From Salticus scenicus (taxonomy: Eukaryota > Arthropoda > Arachnida > Araneae > Salticidae), in contig OZ005652.1 in NCBI GenBank assembly GCA_963930645.1, positions 349,332,602-349,396,601 of the forward strand: a stretch of 64,000 bases of DNA, written 5' to 3'. Under the pieces are notes generated by a model. That model was given only the letters and a program-made list of their open reading frames with translations, was not told the DNA's origin and searched no databases. Of the stretch, positions 42,992 to 52,760 are shown piece by piece. Each line of letters begins with the position of its first letter. The stretch's first letter is position 1. The position numbers were made by a program, and so were the translations under genes.

Positions 42992-43800
42992 CTAGAAATA
43001 TCTCGTCTCATTTTTTTGCACAAGTTGCCATCGGTTCTTGAGATTCCTGCTACAGGATAGTGGTTCATCTGCAGGTGAAAACATGACATCACCTGTAAGA
43101 AAATGTGATAGGGTGTGAACATTAATAAAGTCTGTATCAGAATCAGTACTTTTAAAGAGAGGGCGTGAATTTAATAAGGATTCAATTTGTGTTAATAAAG
43201 TTCTCAATTCCTCAAATGTCAACCATGTATCACCGATTACTCATTTAATGTGAAATTTACAAGAATGTATTGCAGCTTCCCAAATTCCTCCGAAATGAGG
43301 TGATACGGGAGGAATAAAATACCATTCTATTGTGGCTTGTGTTAAATAATGTGCTACGCATTTGTTTCTTGGTAACGACAACATTTGTTTTATTTCATCG
43401 AGTTTTCTTTTAGCACCAACAAAATTGGTAGCATTATAGCTGTAAATATAACTAGGTGACCCACGTCTAGCACTGAAACGTCATAAGGCAGCTATAAATG
43501 TGTCAGTCGTTAAATCGCTGACAGCTTCAATGTGTACTGCTTTTGTAGCAAAGCAAATGAACAAAGCTATGTATCCCTTTGTTGTTTTAGAGCCATGACC
43601 CTTGTTAAATTTTATAGACATTGGACCAGCATAGTCCACACCACATGCAAAGAAAGGTCGCTCGAGATTTACTCGATGTGGTGGTAAGTTTCCCATGAGC
43701 TGGGGTGAAGAAGTAGCTTTGAAACGGAAACATTTCACGCATTTATTAACAAGCCTATTGATTAATTTTTTCCACCAATGATCCAATATGCTTGTTTTAT
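42992..43800 (-). pseudogene. pol: BEL/Pao integrase core, frameshifted
   Basis: Pieces in changing frames read NKCVKCFRFKA (zinc-domain end), FFACGVDYAGPMSIK (first catalytic Asp), YIALFICFATKAVHIEAVSD, then HFGGIWEAAI (last catalytic Glu, after translating across about 43230-43480) and LNSRPL. The order and wording are those of BEL/Pao integrase. A frameshift and a stop (TAA near 43239) interrupt it. Confidence 0.85.
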
Positions 43801-44142
43801 AATGTGGGATAACAATGATGGCCCTGCATGCAAGTGTGCAATATGTTTCTCTTGTATAATAAGTTCGCTCAATTTGTGTTTAGACAGCAGTATTACCGGA
43901 TGCATTTTGTTAAATGATAATTGAGAATTTTGTAAGAGACCTCCCACCCATAACAGACCGTTCTGGTCAATGAATGGGTGTAGAGAGTGTAACTGACTTT
44001 TTCTAGACAAAATGTTTTGATTCTTGATGTGTTTTAAGTCTTCATGAAAGTATTTATTTTGTACCCGTCGAATGATGTTCTCTTCGGCGTGTTTACTTTC
44101 CCTACATGTAAGAGGGGGAACAAGAATCATTTGTTGAGACAT
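43762..44142 (-). pseudogene. pol: BEL/Pao integrase N-terminal zinc region
   Basis: Reads SLHPFIDQNGLLWVGGLLQN, then HPVILLSKHKLSELIIQEKH and LHAGPSLLSHIIKQAYWIIG. This is the H-x-x-x-x-H half of the integrase zinc domain with its preceding linker. The usual RVGGRL is WVGGLL. Confidence 0.85.
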
Positions 44143-44178
44143 GAACTTTACTTGCTGATTTGCAGTTATTAATGAATC

Positions 44179-45005
44179 TTATGCAATATGCCAAAATGCG
44201 TTTGATTTTAAAAAGTGAAGAAAATTTATTGAATAGATGATCATAAAGATCATTAGATGATCAGATATGATAAGACAAAATAGGATCAGCTTTCTTTTCA
44301 GCCAAAATTTCATCCTTGTTTTCTTTAGACTTAGATGCGCCATTTGACCAATGTGTAGGATCCAAAAGTAGCCAACTTGGGCCATTCCACCACAAGTTGC
44401 ATTCAAGTAAACTTTTAGGATCGATGCCCCGAGAAGTGATATCAGCGGGGTTATCTTTAGATGGAACGTGCCTCCAATGTTTTGTGGGAAGAACATCTAA
44501 TATTTGTGAAGTTCTATTTGCAACAAAAGTTTTCCACTTACGTGGATGTGCGGATAACCAAGAAAGAACAACTGTTGAATCTGTCCATGTGTAAATGTCA
44601 AAATTATAATTTTCTAATATTTTTATGACTGAACAAAATAACTTAGATAATAAATAAGCACCACAAAGTTCCAATTTGGGAACGGAAATTTGCTTGATAG
44701 GAGCTACTTTAGTTTTGGCAACTAAGTGAGACTTTTGATTTGTTGTTATGAGTAGCGGTGTAAGCATGTGTTGACACATCGCTGAAACCATGTAATTCAA
44801 ATGTGCTATCGGATGAAAGCATGACACATCTAGGAACAGAAAATTGGCTAATTTTATTAAATGAATTCTCATATTTAATTAGCTCCTCTTCAAATTGTTG
44901 CAGAATAGGAGAATCCCAGTCTCCTTTTGTTAACCAGAGCTTTTGATAAAAAAATTTTAACACTACTGTACAAGGTGAAATTAACCCTAAAGGATAAAAA
45001 TGCAT
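44179..45005 (-). pseudogene. pol: BEL/Pao RT thumb and RNase H, frameshifted
   Basis: From right to left in the coding sense: FYPLGLISPCTVVLK (the YDPLGLLSP motif of BEL/Pao RT), TKGDWDSPI, ELHGFSDVSTHAYTA (RNase H first Asp), SVPKLELCGAYLLSKL, YTWTDSTVVLSWL, HVPSKDNPADITSRG. At least two frame changes and a terminal stop make it inactive. Confidence 0.88.
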
Positions 45006-45880
45006 GCGGTTTCAGACAAAATGCATCTTTTTGTTAGTGGTGGTTTGAGTGTAAGTGCGATTTTGAAAATAAATGTATCTGCTAAAGAGTTCCAGTAAAG
45101 CTCTAAAACTTTAGAACTTTCAGTCTGTATTTGTGGTGCAATTTTCTCGAAATTCCGTAAGGAATTCATTCGAATTGGAATTCCACTTTCTCAAATGAAA
45201 CCCATGTTCCTGCAAAACATTAGCAGTTTCCTTAGCAATTAATATTGCGCTATTAACCGAGTTTGAACCAGATAGATATCAAGTCATCCATATATATATC
45301 TTTTAACAAAGTACGTGAGACGTGTGTATTTTGATTATAATCTAGAGCGATTTGTTTAATGCACCCAGTGGCCAAAAAGGATGTGGAGCAAGGCCGTATG
45401 TAACTGTTTTCAATTTATATTCCTTTATTTTCTCATTGGGGTTGTATCTCCTAAGGTTTTTTTGATAATTTTGAACCTCAGAATTTCGTCCTCAGAAATT
45501 AAAACCTGGCGGTACATTTTCTCCACGTCTTCAGAAAAAACTATCTCTGGTAATCGAAAATTAAGTAAGATCTCAAAAATGTCTCCTCGTAATTTAGGGC
45601 CAATACCTAAAACTGAATTTAATGATTTACCATCAGAAGTTTTACAGGAACCGTCAAAAACGACTCTTAATTTAGTGGTAGTGCTGGAAGGTTTAATAAC
45701 TGCGTGATGAGATAGGAAATATTGTTCCCTTTGAGAAATATTTAGCTAATTTTGAGTAATTACCTCCATGTGTCCTAATTGTTCGTATTCATATAAAAAA
45801 TCTTTATATTATTGTTTGAAATCTGGATTTTCAGAGAATTTTCTCTCCATTGCATATAATCAGGAATGTGCAGCGGGCTT
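44987..45880 (-). pseudogene. pol: BEL/Pao reverse transcriptase, degenerate
   Basis: Reading the - strand across frames gives SSTTTKLRVVFDGSCKTSDG, KSLNSVLGIGPKLRGDIFEI, VEKMYRQVLISED and, further on, NSLRNFEKIAPQIQTES. The start of the region, MERKFSENPDFK followed by a stop and YEYEQLGHMEV, is the pre-RT segment of BEL/Pao. The palm YVDD-type block (about 45250-45300) is broken by stops. An antisense open frame on the + strand (45381-45707) is a shadow of this. Confidence 0.82.
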
Positions 45881-45884
45881 TATA

Positions 45885-46526
45885 CAGTACAAAGCCGAAA
45901 ATCTGGACTCCAAATATCTGGATAATTGCGGCGGCGTTAATCATCATCATCAACAGCGGGTTTTTTTTTTCTTTTTTTTTTTAATAGTATAAATATATCT
46001 AAATTAAGAACCAAAAAAGTATTTTATTTCTTATTAATCTTCAAAACCGGCATTTGCAAAGTCTGAAAGAGGAGGAAGAAAATTATAATAATAATAACAA
46101 TTCTTAAACATTTATCTAATTGAGAGCTAAATTCTATTATAATTTCAATTATACTCAAACTTTTAATTTTAAAAACCTGAAGTACTAAAAAAAAAAAAAA
46201 AAAAATTGCCGAAATGTTTTAAAAATGGTGTGTTTTTCTTATTTATTTTCTTTTATTGTAACTTGTACTGATTTGTCTATACAAATATTTCAATAAATCT
46301 GTTTTGTTTTTCAAGTTTAACTTTTAATTTTATTTATTTTTTGCTAATGTTGATAAAAAAAATATTACAGAATATATTTAAAAATCATTATATATATATT
46401 TTTTTACTTGAATTTGCATTATCCAAGTACTTAACCAAAATATTATAATTTTTAGGCATGACCAAAAATCCAGGAAATCCGGAATCGCCGTGGTCCCGAC
46501 GATTCTGGATTTTCGGCTTTGTACTA
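45885..46526. mobile_element. TA-flanked MITE (pogo/Tc1-mariner type), 642 bp
   Basis: The left end is CAGTACAAAGCCGAAAATCT and the complement of the right end is TAGTACAAAGCCGAAAATCC. TA stands on both sides (45883-45884 and 46527-46528). The interior is AT-rich with poly(T) and poly(A) runs and no transposase. It separates the Gag zinc knuckle from the pre-RT segment of the BEL element. Confidence 0.85.
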
Positions 46527-46529
46527 TAT

Positions 46530-46650
46530 TACATAATTCGGATTTGCATTATAAGTGGAATTACATTTAGCGAGAGAGTGTTTATTAGATAAACAGTTTC
46601 TGCATAATGAGTTCTTTCTAACAAATTGTTTTCCATCTGATAAACTTAGA
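46530..46650 (-). pseudogene. gag: BEL/Pao Gag zinc-knuckle fragment
   Basis: On the - strand it reads GKQFVRKNSLCRNCLSNKHS followed by LAKC. This is the C-x2-C-x4-H-x4-C-like knuckle of Pao Gag (LCFNCLSxGHxxxxC). It is detached from the rest of Gag (48566-49647) by about 1.9 kb of inserted DNA. Confidence 0.8.
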
Positions 46651-48565
46651 AGTTAATTACAAGTTGAATAAAGGTGTCGTTTAGAAAAGTTAAAAAAAAT
46701 TAATTCTGAAATATTGCCAAATTTCACATTCTTGTCATAAGAGCTAAAATGAAAAATGATTTATTATTTATTTATTTTTTTAAATTAAAGTTAAGGCTCA
46801 AGTGATCGTTACTTCTATTAAGAAATAGTGGAGTACCAGAAAAAAGGAAAAATTATTGTGAGCTGGAATGATTTAGCTAAAATAAATATTTCTTGAATGA
46901 AAATACATGCACAACACAAAAAAAGGAGAAAAAGACTTACCACACAGTTGTGAAGAAACTATATTTTATTTAGTAAGCAATAACGAAGTAATCCAAACAA
47001 TGGGGCTAGTGATACCACAGGTTATAAAGAAACACATTGTTTCACATTAACACAAATTTTCCTGACTAGTGAATAGAAAAACACATAGTTCACACTTAAA
47101 ACACCAAAATCGTGAAAATGATTGTATAGAAATTACGAAAATAAGTTCAATCGGTATTCAGACGTTATTAGGATTATCGTAGAACGCACAAAATAAAAGT
47201 TCCTTTGGAAAAAATATGAGATCTTGGTCGTTATATATTTTAAGTATCTTGAAGATTAGCTAAAGGATTTCTAGTTCAGGTCCCTTTGAAGAAAATTCTG
47301 AATTATTAGTGTTTTCATCATGTTGCAACGGCGATGCGTAATTTTAGCTGTATGCCTGTAGGTTCTATTTCTGCACAAAAGTAGTTTCGTCTCTTTTGAA
47401 TTATTGCATTTCAGTTATCTAGCAACATCGATGAATGATTTCAATTGTATGCCAGTAGGTTGTCTCAGCACCGGACTTTTTCCTTTAATTTTTTCCGAGC
47501 GACGTTGGAAGGGATCAGGGACTTTGTAAAGTTATGATGTGGCTAGCAGCCACTTGGCACGTATGAAAAACTTGGTGAAGTACAGCTTACATTGACACAG
47601 TTTTTAAATTGAAATAGTCCAAAAAAAATATCACTTTCAAAGAACTGTTGCTGCTCCTATTACATACATGACTTACAATCGAAGAAAAATCAACATGGAA
47701 CACTGATATGTTTCCAAACACAAGATCAATTCCATATTTCATCTCTACCAAGCTTCGGCATAGGAAGGAATCCTCGGCCTCCGCTGGCACGAAGCTATCG
47801 CACTCGTCGAGATCTCCTGCTGTCCTGCCCGAAAGCGATCGGAAATTCCACTCTTCACGAAGCTAGCCAATGAACGCTCTCTAAAGGGATGCTATCTATG
47901 TCATGGGGAAAGATCCGGGAGCTTCTAGAAGGAATCTCCCCTTCTGAAAGCACAGAAAAGTTCGAAAGCTTTAAGAAAACATGGCTGACTTCCGATTTTA
48001 AGATCTTAGTGAATAAAAAAGGCTGCTTTTGAACTTAGGATTTTTGAAGAGGGAAATTATTCAATTTTAAGCTATTTTTATGAGTGATCGCTCAAATTAA
48101 ATGAAATTTAATTAGCAATCTCATGAAATTAGAGTTACATGGAAATAAACTTAGAAAAATAATTTTAAATGCAAAATCGGAACACTGACTGCTGACAAGA
48201 TAATTTTGGATTTTTCTGATTTTATTTATTTATTTTTTTGTTTGCTCTTTTAGTGATTTCTCTATTATTTTTTGGTAATTTTTTTGCAAGGGTAATTATT
48301 AAAATATCGTTTTAATCCGGAATGGCTGAATTTGTTTTTATTTAATTTTATTTTTTGAGAAATGCACATTTTCAGACTGAAAATGGAAATATTTTAAATA
48401 ATTAAATCATGATCGATTTTAATTAAAATTTGCAGAGTATCAAAATGAATTCCGAATGAGAAATCTTTTTAAATTAAAAAAATTGAAAACCTTTAATTTT
48501 AAATAAAATAGTGTTAAAGTATTTGAAACATAAGAATAAAATAGTGTTATGCTTTTTAAGGCATA
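46651..48565. mobile_element. Unclassified 1.9-kb insertion within the BEL Gag
   Basis: It is bracketed by two pieces of the same Gag coding sequence. No ORF is credible. Features: a two-copy TGTATGCC(T/A)GTAGGTT(C/G)T block (47347 and 47447), a GC-richer stretch (47740-47940) with a heat-shock-like TTCTAGAAGGAATCTCC at 47923-47939, and AT-rich flanks. A solo LTR of another family is possible. I could not define terminal repeats or a target duplication, so the edges are approximate. Confidence 0.5.
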
Positions 48566-49647
48566 ACAACATCCTTAACAGTGAGTTCTTTAAATTTAAA
48601 GCATTTGAACAAGAAATGATTATTGTTTTTGCATAAAATATATTTGTAATTGATGTTAGAATGAAATTTAGATAACTTAAATTGTTTATCTTTATTTTGT
48701 TTACACTCATTCTTTTTACTCTCATTTTCATTACATAATTCCATAAATGCACATTTATCATTAATAAATTGTAAAAACTTCTCTAAAGTAGGAAAATCAA
48801 TTTTTGCAGAATATTGTGCCCATTCTTCATGTGATTTATGGTCAAGTTTTTGTAATAAAATATAAATTAACCGTACATCTCTTTCAGTAGCTTTAGTGTC
48901 AATGGTTTTCAATCCTCTAATTACTTCATCTGAAGTATCTGCTATCTTACGTAAATTACATGCATTAGCATGAATTACAGCTGGTTGATCCATAAAGGTT
49001 TTAATAAGTGCAGAAACAATTTGTTTTTCCTTATCATACCTAGTAAGTAATTTTTCCCAGGCTTCTAGATAACTATTCTCGGATATTGGAATGTGTTTAA
49101 TAATAGAAGCCGGTTCATCTTTTAATAAACCCTTTAGATACTGGAATTTTTGCACATTACACAAATTAACATTCTCGTGAACTAATGATATATACAAATC
49201 CTTAAAAGGCATCCAATCTTTATAATTACCGATAAATGGGCAAATATTTAATTTTGGTAATCAAAAATTACTAGATATAGTATTTGTGTTAATGGGAGGA
49301 TTTTGAAAATTTAAAACATTAGATTGCATGTTTACAGAGAAATTTTCAAGTTTTTTTTTAAGCTTGGCTTTGGTTTCATAATATTTTAACTCATATTCTT
49401 CAATTTCTGATATTTCATCAGGTAATTTAGAATTGGCTTTATCAAAATCAGAATAAATAATTTCAATCTTTTCAAGTTTATTTAAGAGATCATGTTTTTG
49501 AAAAACTTGATTATCATTGTTTATGAAATTCATAATTCTAGTAAGCACAGATTTCGCTCTGCCTCGATAATATTTTGCTATTTTTTCAGCATCTTCTAAA
49601 GCGACAGTTTCATTACTGTCATTGTCCTTGTTCTTTTTGTTTGCCAT
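48566..49647 (-). pseudogene. gag: BEL/Pao Gag with a single in-frame stop
   Basis: The ATG at 49645-49647 starts a lysine/glutamate-rich, coiled-coil-like N-terminal part (AKYYRGRAKSVLTRIMNFIN and on to KAKLKKKLENF). An in-frame TGA (49261-49263) follows SSNF. The same frame then resumes with LPKLNICPFIGNYKDW and continues as the DUF1759-type Pao Gag domain (FQYLKGLLKDEPASIIKHIP, AWEKLLTRYDKEKQIVSAL). It ends in an LCKNNNHFLFKCFKFKELT segment and is cut by the insertion near 48565. Only the TGA breaks about 360 codons. Confidence 0.87.
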
Positions 49648-49783
49648 TACTACGTAATGGAGTAATGCAAAAAAACAAAGTCAAACTTGTAAAATGGGAA
49701 AATAAGTACTTATCTGTTTTATTCCTTAATAGCTGTTCTTGGATATCCAAATTTGCAAGCTAGCACAAATTTACATAGAACAT

Positions 49784-49799
49784 CTCGCTGGTGCCTCCA
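49784..49799 (-). other. Primer-binding site of the BEL/Pao element
   Basis: On the - strand TGGAGGCACCAGCGAG starts 9 nt after the LTR end. Its complement CTCGCTGGTGCCTCCA looks like a tRNA 3' end with T before CCA, and closely resembles metazoan tRNA-Thr. Confidence 0.6.
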
Positions 49800-49808
49800 G
49801 ATTTCTTA

Positions 49809-50064
49809 TGTAACATGATGTGAAGAAAATAATAAGTACTCATCTCTTTCTTTCACTAACAGAAACTATATTAAACATACAGATTTGAATATGTGTTGAA
49901 AACAAAAGGTGCGATAAAACATTGTGATTGAATAATTAACATGAAACAATATAATGCAAGTAAAAATGAGAAAATAATAATTCGAAATAATAATTGTGAA
50001 TAATGCGAAAGGTAGCATGCAAGCTACTGTGCGGATGATAAAAACATATCTTAAGCTAATAACA
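49809..50064 (-). repeat. 5' LTR of the BEL/Pao element
   Basis: Aligned with 42302-42586, from TGTAACATGATGTGAAG to ATCTTAAGCT at 50057. The outer terminus is diverged or truncated next to the Penelope-like sequences. Confidence 0.82.
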
Positions 50065-50174
50065 ACAGGAGACTTGGCGTTGGAATATTAAAACTCGAAT
50101 AAACGACTACGTCAGAAATGCCAAAGAAAAGTATTGGAAATGCATACAGCTGTTTCGGCAGCTTTAAGCGTACC

Positions 50175-50212
50175 GTCTTTAGTGCAAAAGGAATCCTTTT
50201 TGCACTAAAGAC
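50175..50212. repeat. Perfect hairpin in the Penelope 5' region
   Basis: GTCTTTAGTGCAAAAGG and CCTTTTTGCACTAAAGAC are complementary around AAT, with one unpaired T. Confidence 0.85.
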
Positions 50213-50224
50213 TAGTACACTACT

Positions 50225-50430
50225 TTATTAAGCTCACTGAAAACCTTGGTAAAAGTTATAGGTTTAGCTTGTAATTTTTAATCTAAACTATGCATAATAT
50301 TTTAATTTTGCTATTTAAATTCAACACTACTTTCTTAAAAAATCTTTAAATTATTATTTGAATACTAGTTGGACACAAAATTCATTTTTCCAACCCTGAA
50401 TTTCACCTATTAAAAAATTACACTAGTCTA
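50225..50430. mobile_element. 206-bp insertion between 13-bp direct repeats
   Basis: CTAGTACACTACT occurs at 50212-50224 and 50431-50443, as a target duplication would. The insert is AT-rich and has no evident terminal inverted repeat. Confidence 0.5.
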
Positions 50431-50460
50431 CTAGTACACTACTAAAGACTCTACACTAAT

Positions 50461-50520
50461 TTTAACGTCAAGGAAGTTTCACAAGGACGATTCACAGATA
50501 AACTTCCTTGACGTTAAAAT
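50461..50520. repeat. 20-bp inverted repeat at the Penelope coding junction
   Basis: TTTTAACGTCAAGGAAGTTT (50461-50480) and its exact complement (50501-50520) flank 20 bp. The right arm encodes the conserved NFLDVK segment of the RT, so the left arm is an inverted copy of coding sequence. Confidence 0.85.
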
Positions 50521-51325
50521 TACTCACACTAAAAATAATTTCAGAACCACCGTTTACAGGAAACCCTCCAATAGTAACGAGATTATCCATTTTAAAAGCA
50601 AAACACCGTTCCGTTATAAAACCAACGCCATCCTTTCATACATCAATCGCACAATTTTAATATGTAATGAATCCAAAGGCCTTGAAAAAGAACTAAACCT
50701 TATCAAAAATTTTACAAGAAAGGCAGGATACCCCGATAAAATTGTCAACAAATTAATTAAAAATAGATTCAAAAGCCTCGACCAAATCCCCAGTCACCAA
50801 AAACCACCCCCCAAATTTACCCCTTCCGTCCCTTACGATCGCGGAGCCGCTAATAAGATTAAGAATACAGCTAATAAATATGGTATAAATATCCCCATTA
50901 AACCTAACAAAAATATTTTTCAACTAATCCGAAGCGATAAAGACCCCATCCCCCCTCTTGAAACTGCAGGTATTTATAAAATCTCATTTATAGACGAAAA
51001 CAATAAACCCGGTTCATATATTGGCGTTACTAAAAGGAAAATTAAAACTAGAATTAAAGAACATGAGAATGACATAAAAACCAGAAAATTTAATACCGCT
51101 TTATCTAAAACCTACAGTAAACACAATATTAAAATAGATTTTGATAAAACCATTAAATTAGCCGATTACGATAGTTACGCTATGTATCGCAAATCGATTG
51201 AAATTTCAACCAATAGCGACATATGCAATGATAGCGGCGCAGTAGCCCCAAACAGAGCCTGGAACCAGCTGATGAGAAATCAACAGAAGAGTGACCAGTG
51301 TCAAGTTTTTCCACCACAGAAGTAA
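50519..51325 (+). pseudogene. Penelope-like RT C-terminus plus GIY-YIG endonuclease
   Basis: An uninterrupted 268-codon frame ending in TAA (51323-51325), easily missed because the first ATG is only at about 51184. It reads FRTTVYRKPSNSNEIIHFKS and FRYKTNAILSYINR, the distal palm/thumb of Penelope-type RT. After a linker comes a GIY-YIG nuclease: AGIYKISFIDENNKPGSYIG and VTKRKIKTRIKEHENDI (catalytic Tyr residues and Arg present), SKTYSKHNIKIDF, then YRKSIEISTNSDICNDSGA (catalytic Glu) and NRAWNQLM. Just upstream, NFLDVKI lies in another frame, so one base has been lost near 50520. The RT palm with its catalytic Asp residues is absent (5' truncation), so it cannot be autonomous. It is described as a pseudogene, although the visible part is intact. 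Confidence 0.88.
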
Positions 51326-51375
51326 CATTTCTGATGAGGACCGGGTACCCGGTTTTGAAAGATCTCAAACGGCAC
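51315..51375 (+). ncRNA. Hammerhead-ribozyme-like motif
   Basis: CTGATGAG (51331-51338) is followed by a self-complementary ACCGG-GTAC-CCGGT stem (51341-51354), then GAAA (51357-51360) and GATCTC ahead of AAAC. These are the conserved core strings of a type I hammerhead with a minimal stem III, as described for Penelope-like elements. The outer part of stem II uses G-U pairs, and stem I (CATTT against AAACG) is short and imperfect, so activity is uncertain. Confidence 0.42.
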
Positions 51376-51430
51376 AACGAAGTAAAGTTAGGTTTTTATA
51401 TCTTAATATGTAGTTAATTTCAAAAGTGTT

Positions 51431-52129
51431 TATGACTTCAGTTTGTCTGTCTGTCTGTGCTCTAACTCCTGTAAACATTCATGGAATTCCTTGAAACTGA
51501 TATACATTGTTCAAGTTCACTATAGGATGCTTCCTATTGAAAATGGGTTAAATACTGCCACTGTCTACAGGGATACTAGAAAGAATTTCAAAACATTGCG
51601 TTCTATGAGAGGTATTTCTATAAATCATATTTTAACACTTTTATTTCGTGCAAATCATAATGAAATGGACATTGACAATATATTCACAAGAAAAAGTTTT
51701 ATATAGAATATAGTATAATTAGCAGTTAGATTTACAGGGCTACAAAATATATTCAGTTACATTAAAGACTATAATTGGAAATATTTGGAATTTCATTTTC
51801 ATTAATCGTTTTTAACAATTTCTAACATGTTTAAGAATGATTATTATATGAATTAGTCCATATGTCTGTCTTTCTGTCCGTCTGTGACCTCTCTTACTTC
51901 CGTAAATATTTATAGAATTTCTTGAAACTGAATGTTATTCAAGTTTACTATGAGATGTTCATGATTTAAAATGGGGTAAATACAACCACTGGTTTATGTA
52001 CAAAGGCACCCCCTCTCAAAAAAAACTAGTATGTTGTGGCCACCACAAGACTTTCTTCTATATTTTCCTATACATATTCAATCAGTAACAATATTTAAAA
52101 AAAAAAAAAAAAAAAAAAAAAACGATTTT
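51431..52129 (+). repeat. Two diverged copies of a TCTGTC-containing repeat
   Basis: GTCTGTCTGTCTGTG, CTCCTGTAAACATTCATGGA and CTTGAAACTGATATACATTG (51445-51515) recur as GTCTGTCTTTCTGTC, CTTCCGTAAATATTTATAGA and CTTGAAACTGAATGTTATTC (51862-51942). A TTCTATGAGAG block at 51600 recurs at 52779, beyond the intervening element. A 25-base poly(A) lies near 52098-52122. Confidence 0.65.
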
Positions 52130-52760
52130 TTTTTCTAAGTTTTTTTTTTGTCAAAAGTAAAAAAAATCGATAACTTTGTTTTAAATTATCACAGATTTAT
52201 GGTTCAACCATTCGTTTTAAAGGTATTGACGAGATCTTTCGAATGATACCCATCTTCAAAATTTAACCCCCCCGGGGGGGTACTTCCCCCCCAGGGGGGG
52301 AACCGATGCCCCCCCATGCACAAATTTTTTTTCCTAGTTAACTACTACTATTATCAATAATTCATATTAATTTTACAATCACAAGTTTAAAATAACTCTC
52401 ATTATGCCCATTTATACGGAATTTTGTCCTATAAAATGCGATCACAGCGCCACCTGTTGAGCTATTGATCCCCAAATCTAATGGGCACCAGTTCTTGTCA
52501 GGGTGCAACTAAATACCAAGTTTGGTTAAATTTCATTCATTGGTTCGTGAGATACAGCGTCCACAAAAAAATGATACAGACAGACAGACAGACAGACAGA
52601 CACACAGACAGACACACAGACAGACATTTTTTAAAAACTATCAATTCGTGTTCAGGACATCCCAAAACGTGTAGATCCGTCAAAAAACGGAGGTCGAAAA
52701 TTTTCGCGAATCCAATACTTTCTCTATATTACATATAGAAGAAAGTAAAAAAAAAAAAAA
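52130..52760 (-). repeat. Dispersed hairpin / (CAGA)n repeat, - copy
   Basis: On the - strand it starts with a TTTCTTCTATATGTAATATA hairpin closed by GAGAAAG, then CGAAAATTTTCGACCTCCG, ATCTACACGTTTTGGGAT, a (TCTG)n microsatellite (52577-52626), TATCTCACGAACCAATGAAT, and a GTGGCGCTGTGATCGCA block. The same order appears at 39378. An A run and a T run lie at the two ends, and its insertion splits the neighbouring repeat family. Confidence 0.7.
52268..52316. repeat. Alternating C and G homopolymers
   Basis: Three C runs and two G runs of 7-8 bases (C-G, then C-G, then C) lie within 50 bp, giving two potential C/G hairpins in an otherwise AT-rich context. Confidence 0.85.

Larger units (their letters stand above)
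42302..50064 (-). mobile_element. Decayed BEL/Pao LTR retrotransposon
   Basis: On the - strand the order is 5' LTR (49809-50064), primer-binding site, gag, then RT, RNase H, integrase with its C-terminal domain, and 3' LTR (42302-42586). The LTRs are alignable but clearly diverged (more than a dozen differences in about 250 bp), so the insertion is old. Gag and pol have stops and frameshifts. The protease region is missing, and two later insertions are present (45885-46526 and about 46650-48565). No matching target duplication was found. Confidence 0.88.
50070..51430 (+). mobile_element. Penelope-like element, 5'-truncated and rearranged
   Basis: The 3' half carries an RT-GIY-YIG coding region (50519-51325) and a hammerhead-like motif. 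The 5' side (50070-50215) looks like terminal (pLTR-type) sequence in the opposite direction (GCATACAGCTGTTTCGGCAG). It is followed by a hairpin, a 206-bp insertion between 13-bp direct repeats, and a 20-bp inverted junction. Inverted 5' ends are common in Penelope-like elements. Confidence 0.78.

Noticed and set aside
45381..45707. 108-codon open frame on the + strand in the BEL element
   Set aside because: The - strand here reads clear reverse-transcriptase motifs, so the + frame is a shadow.
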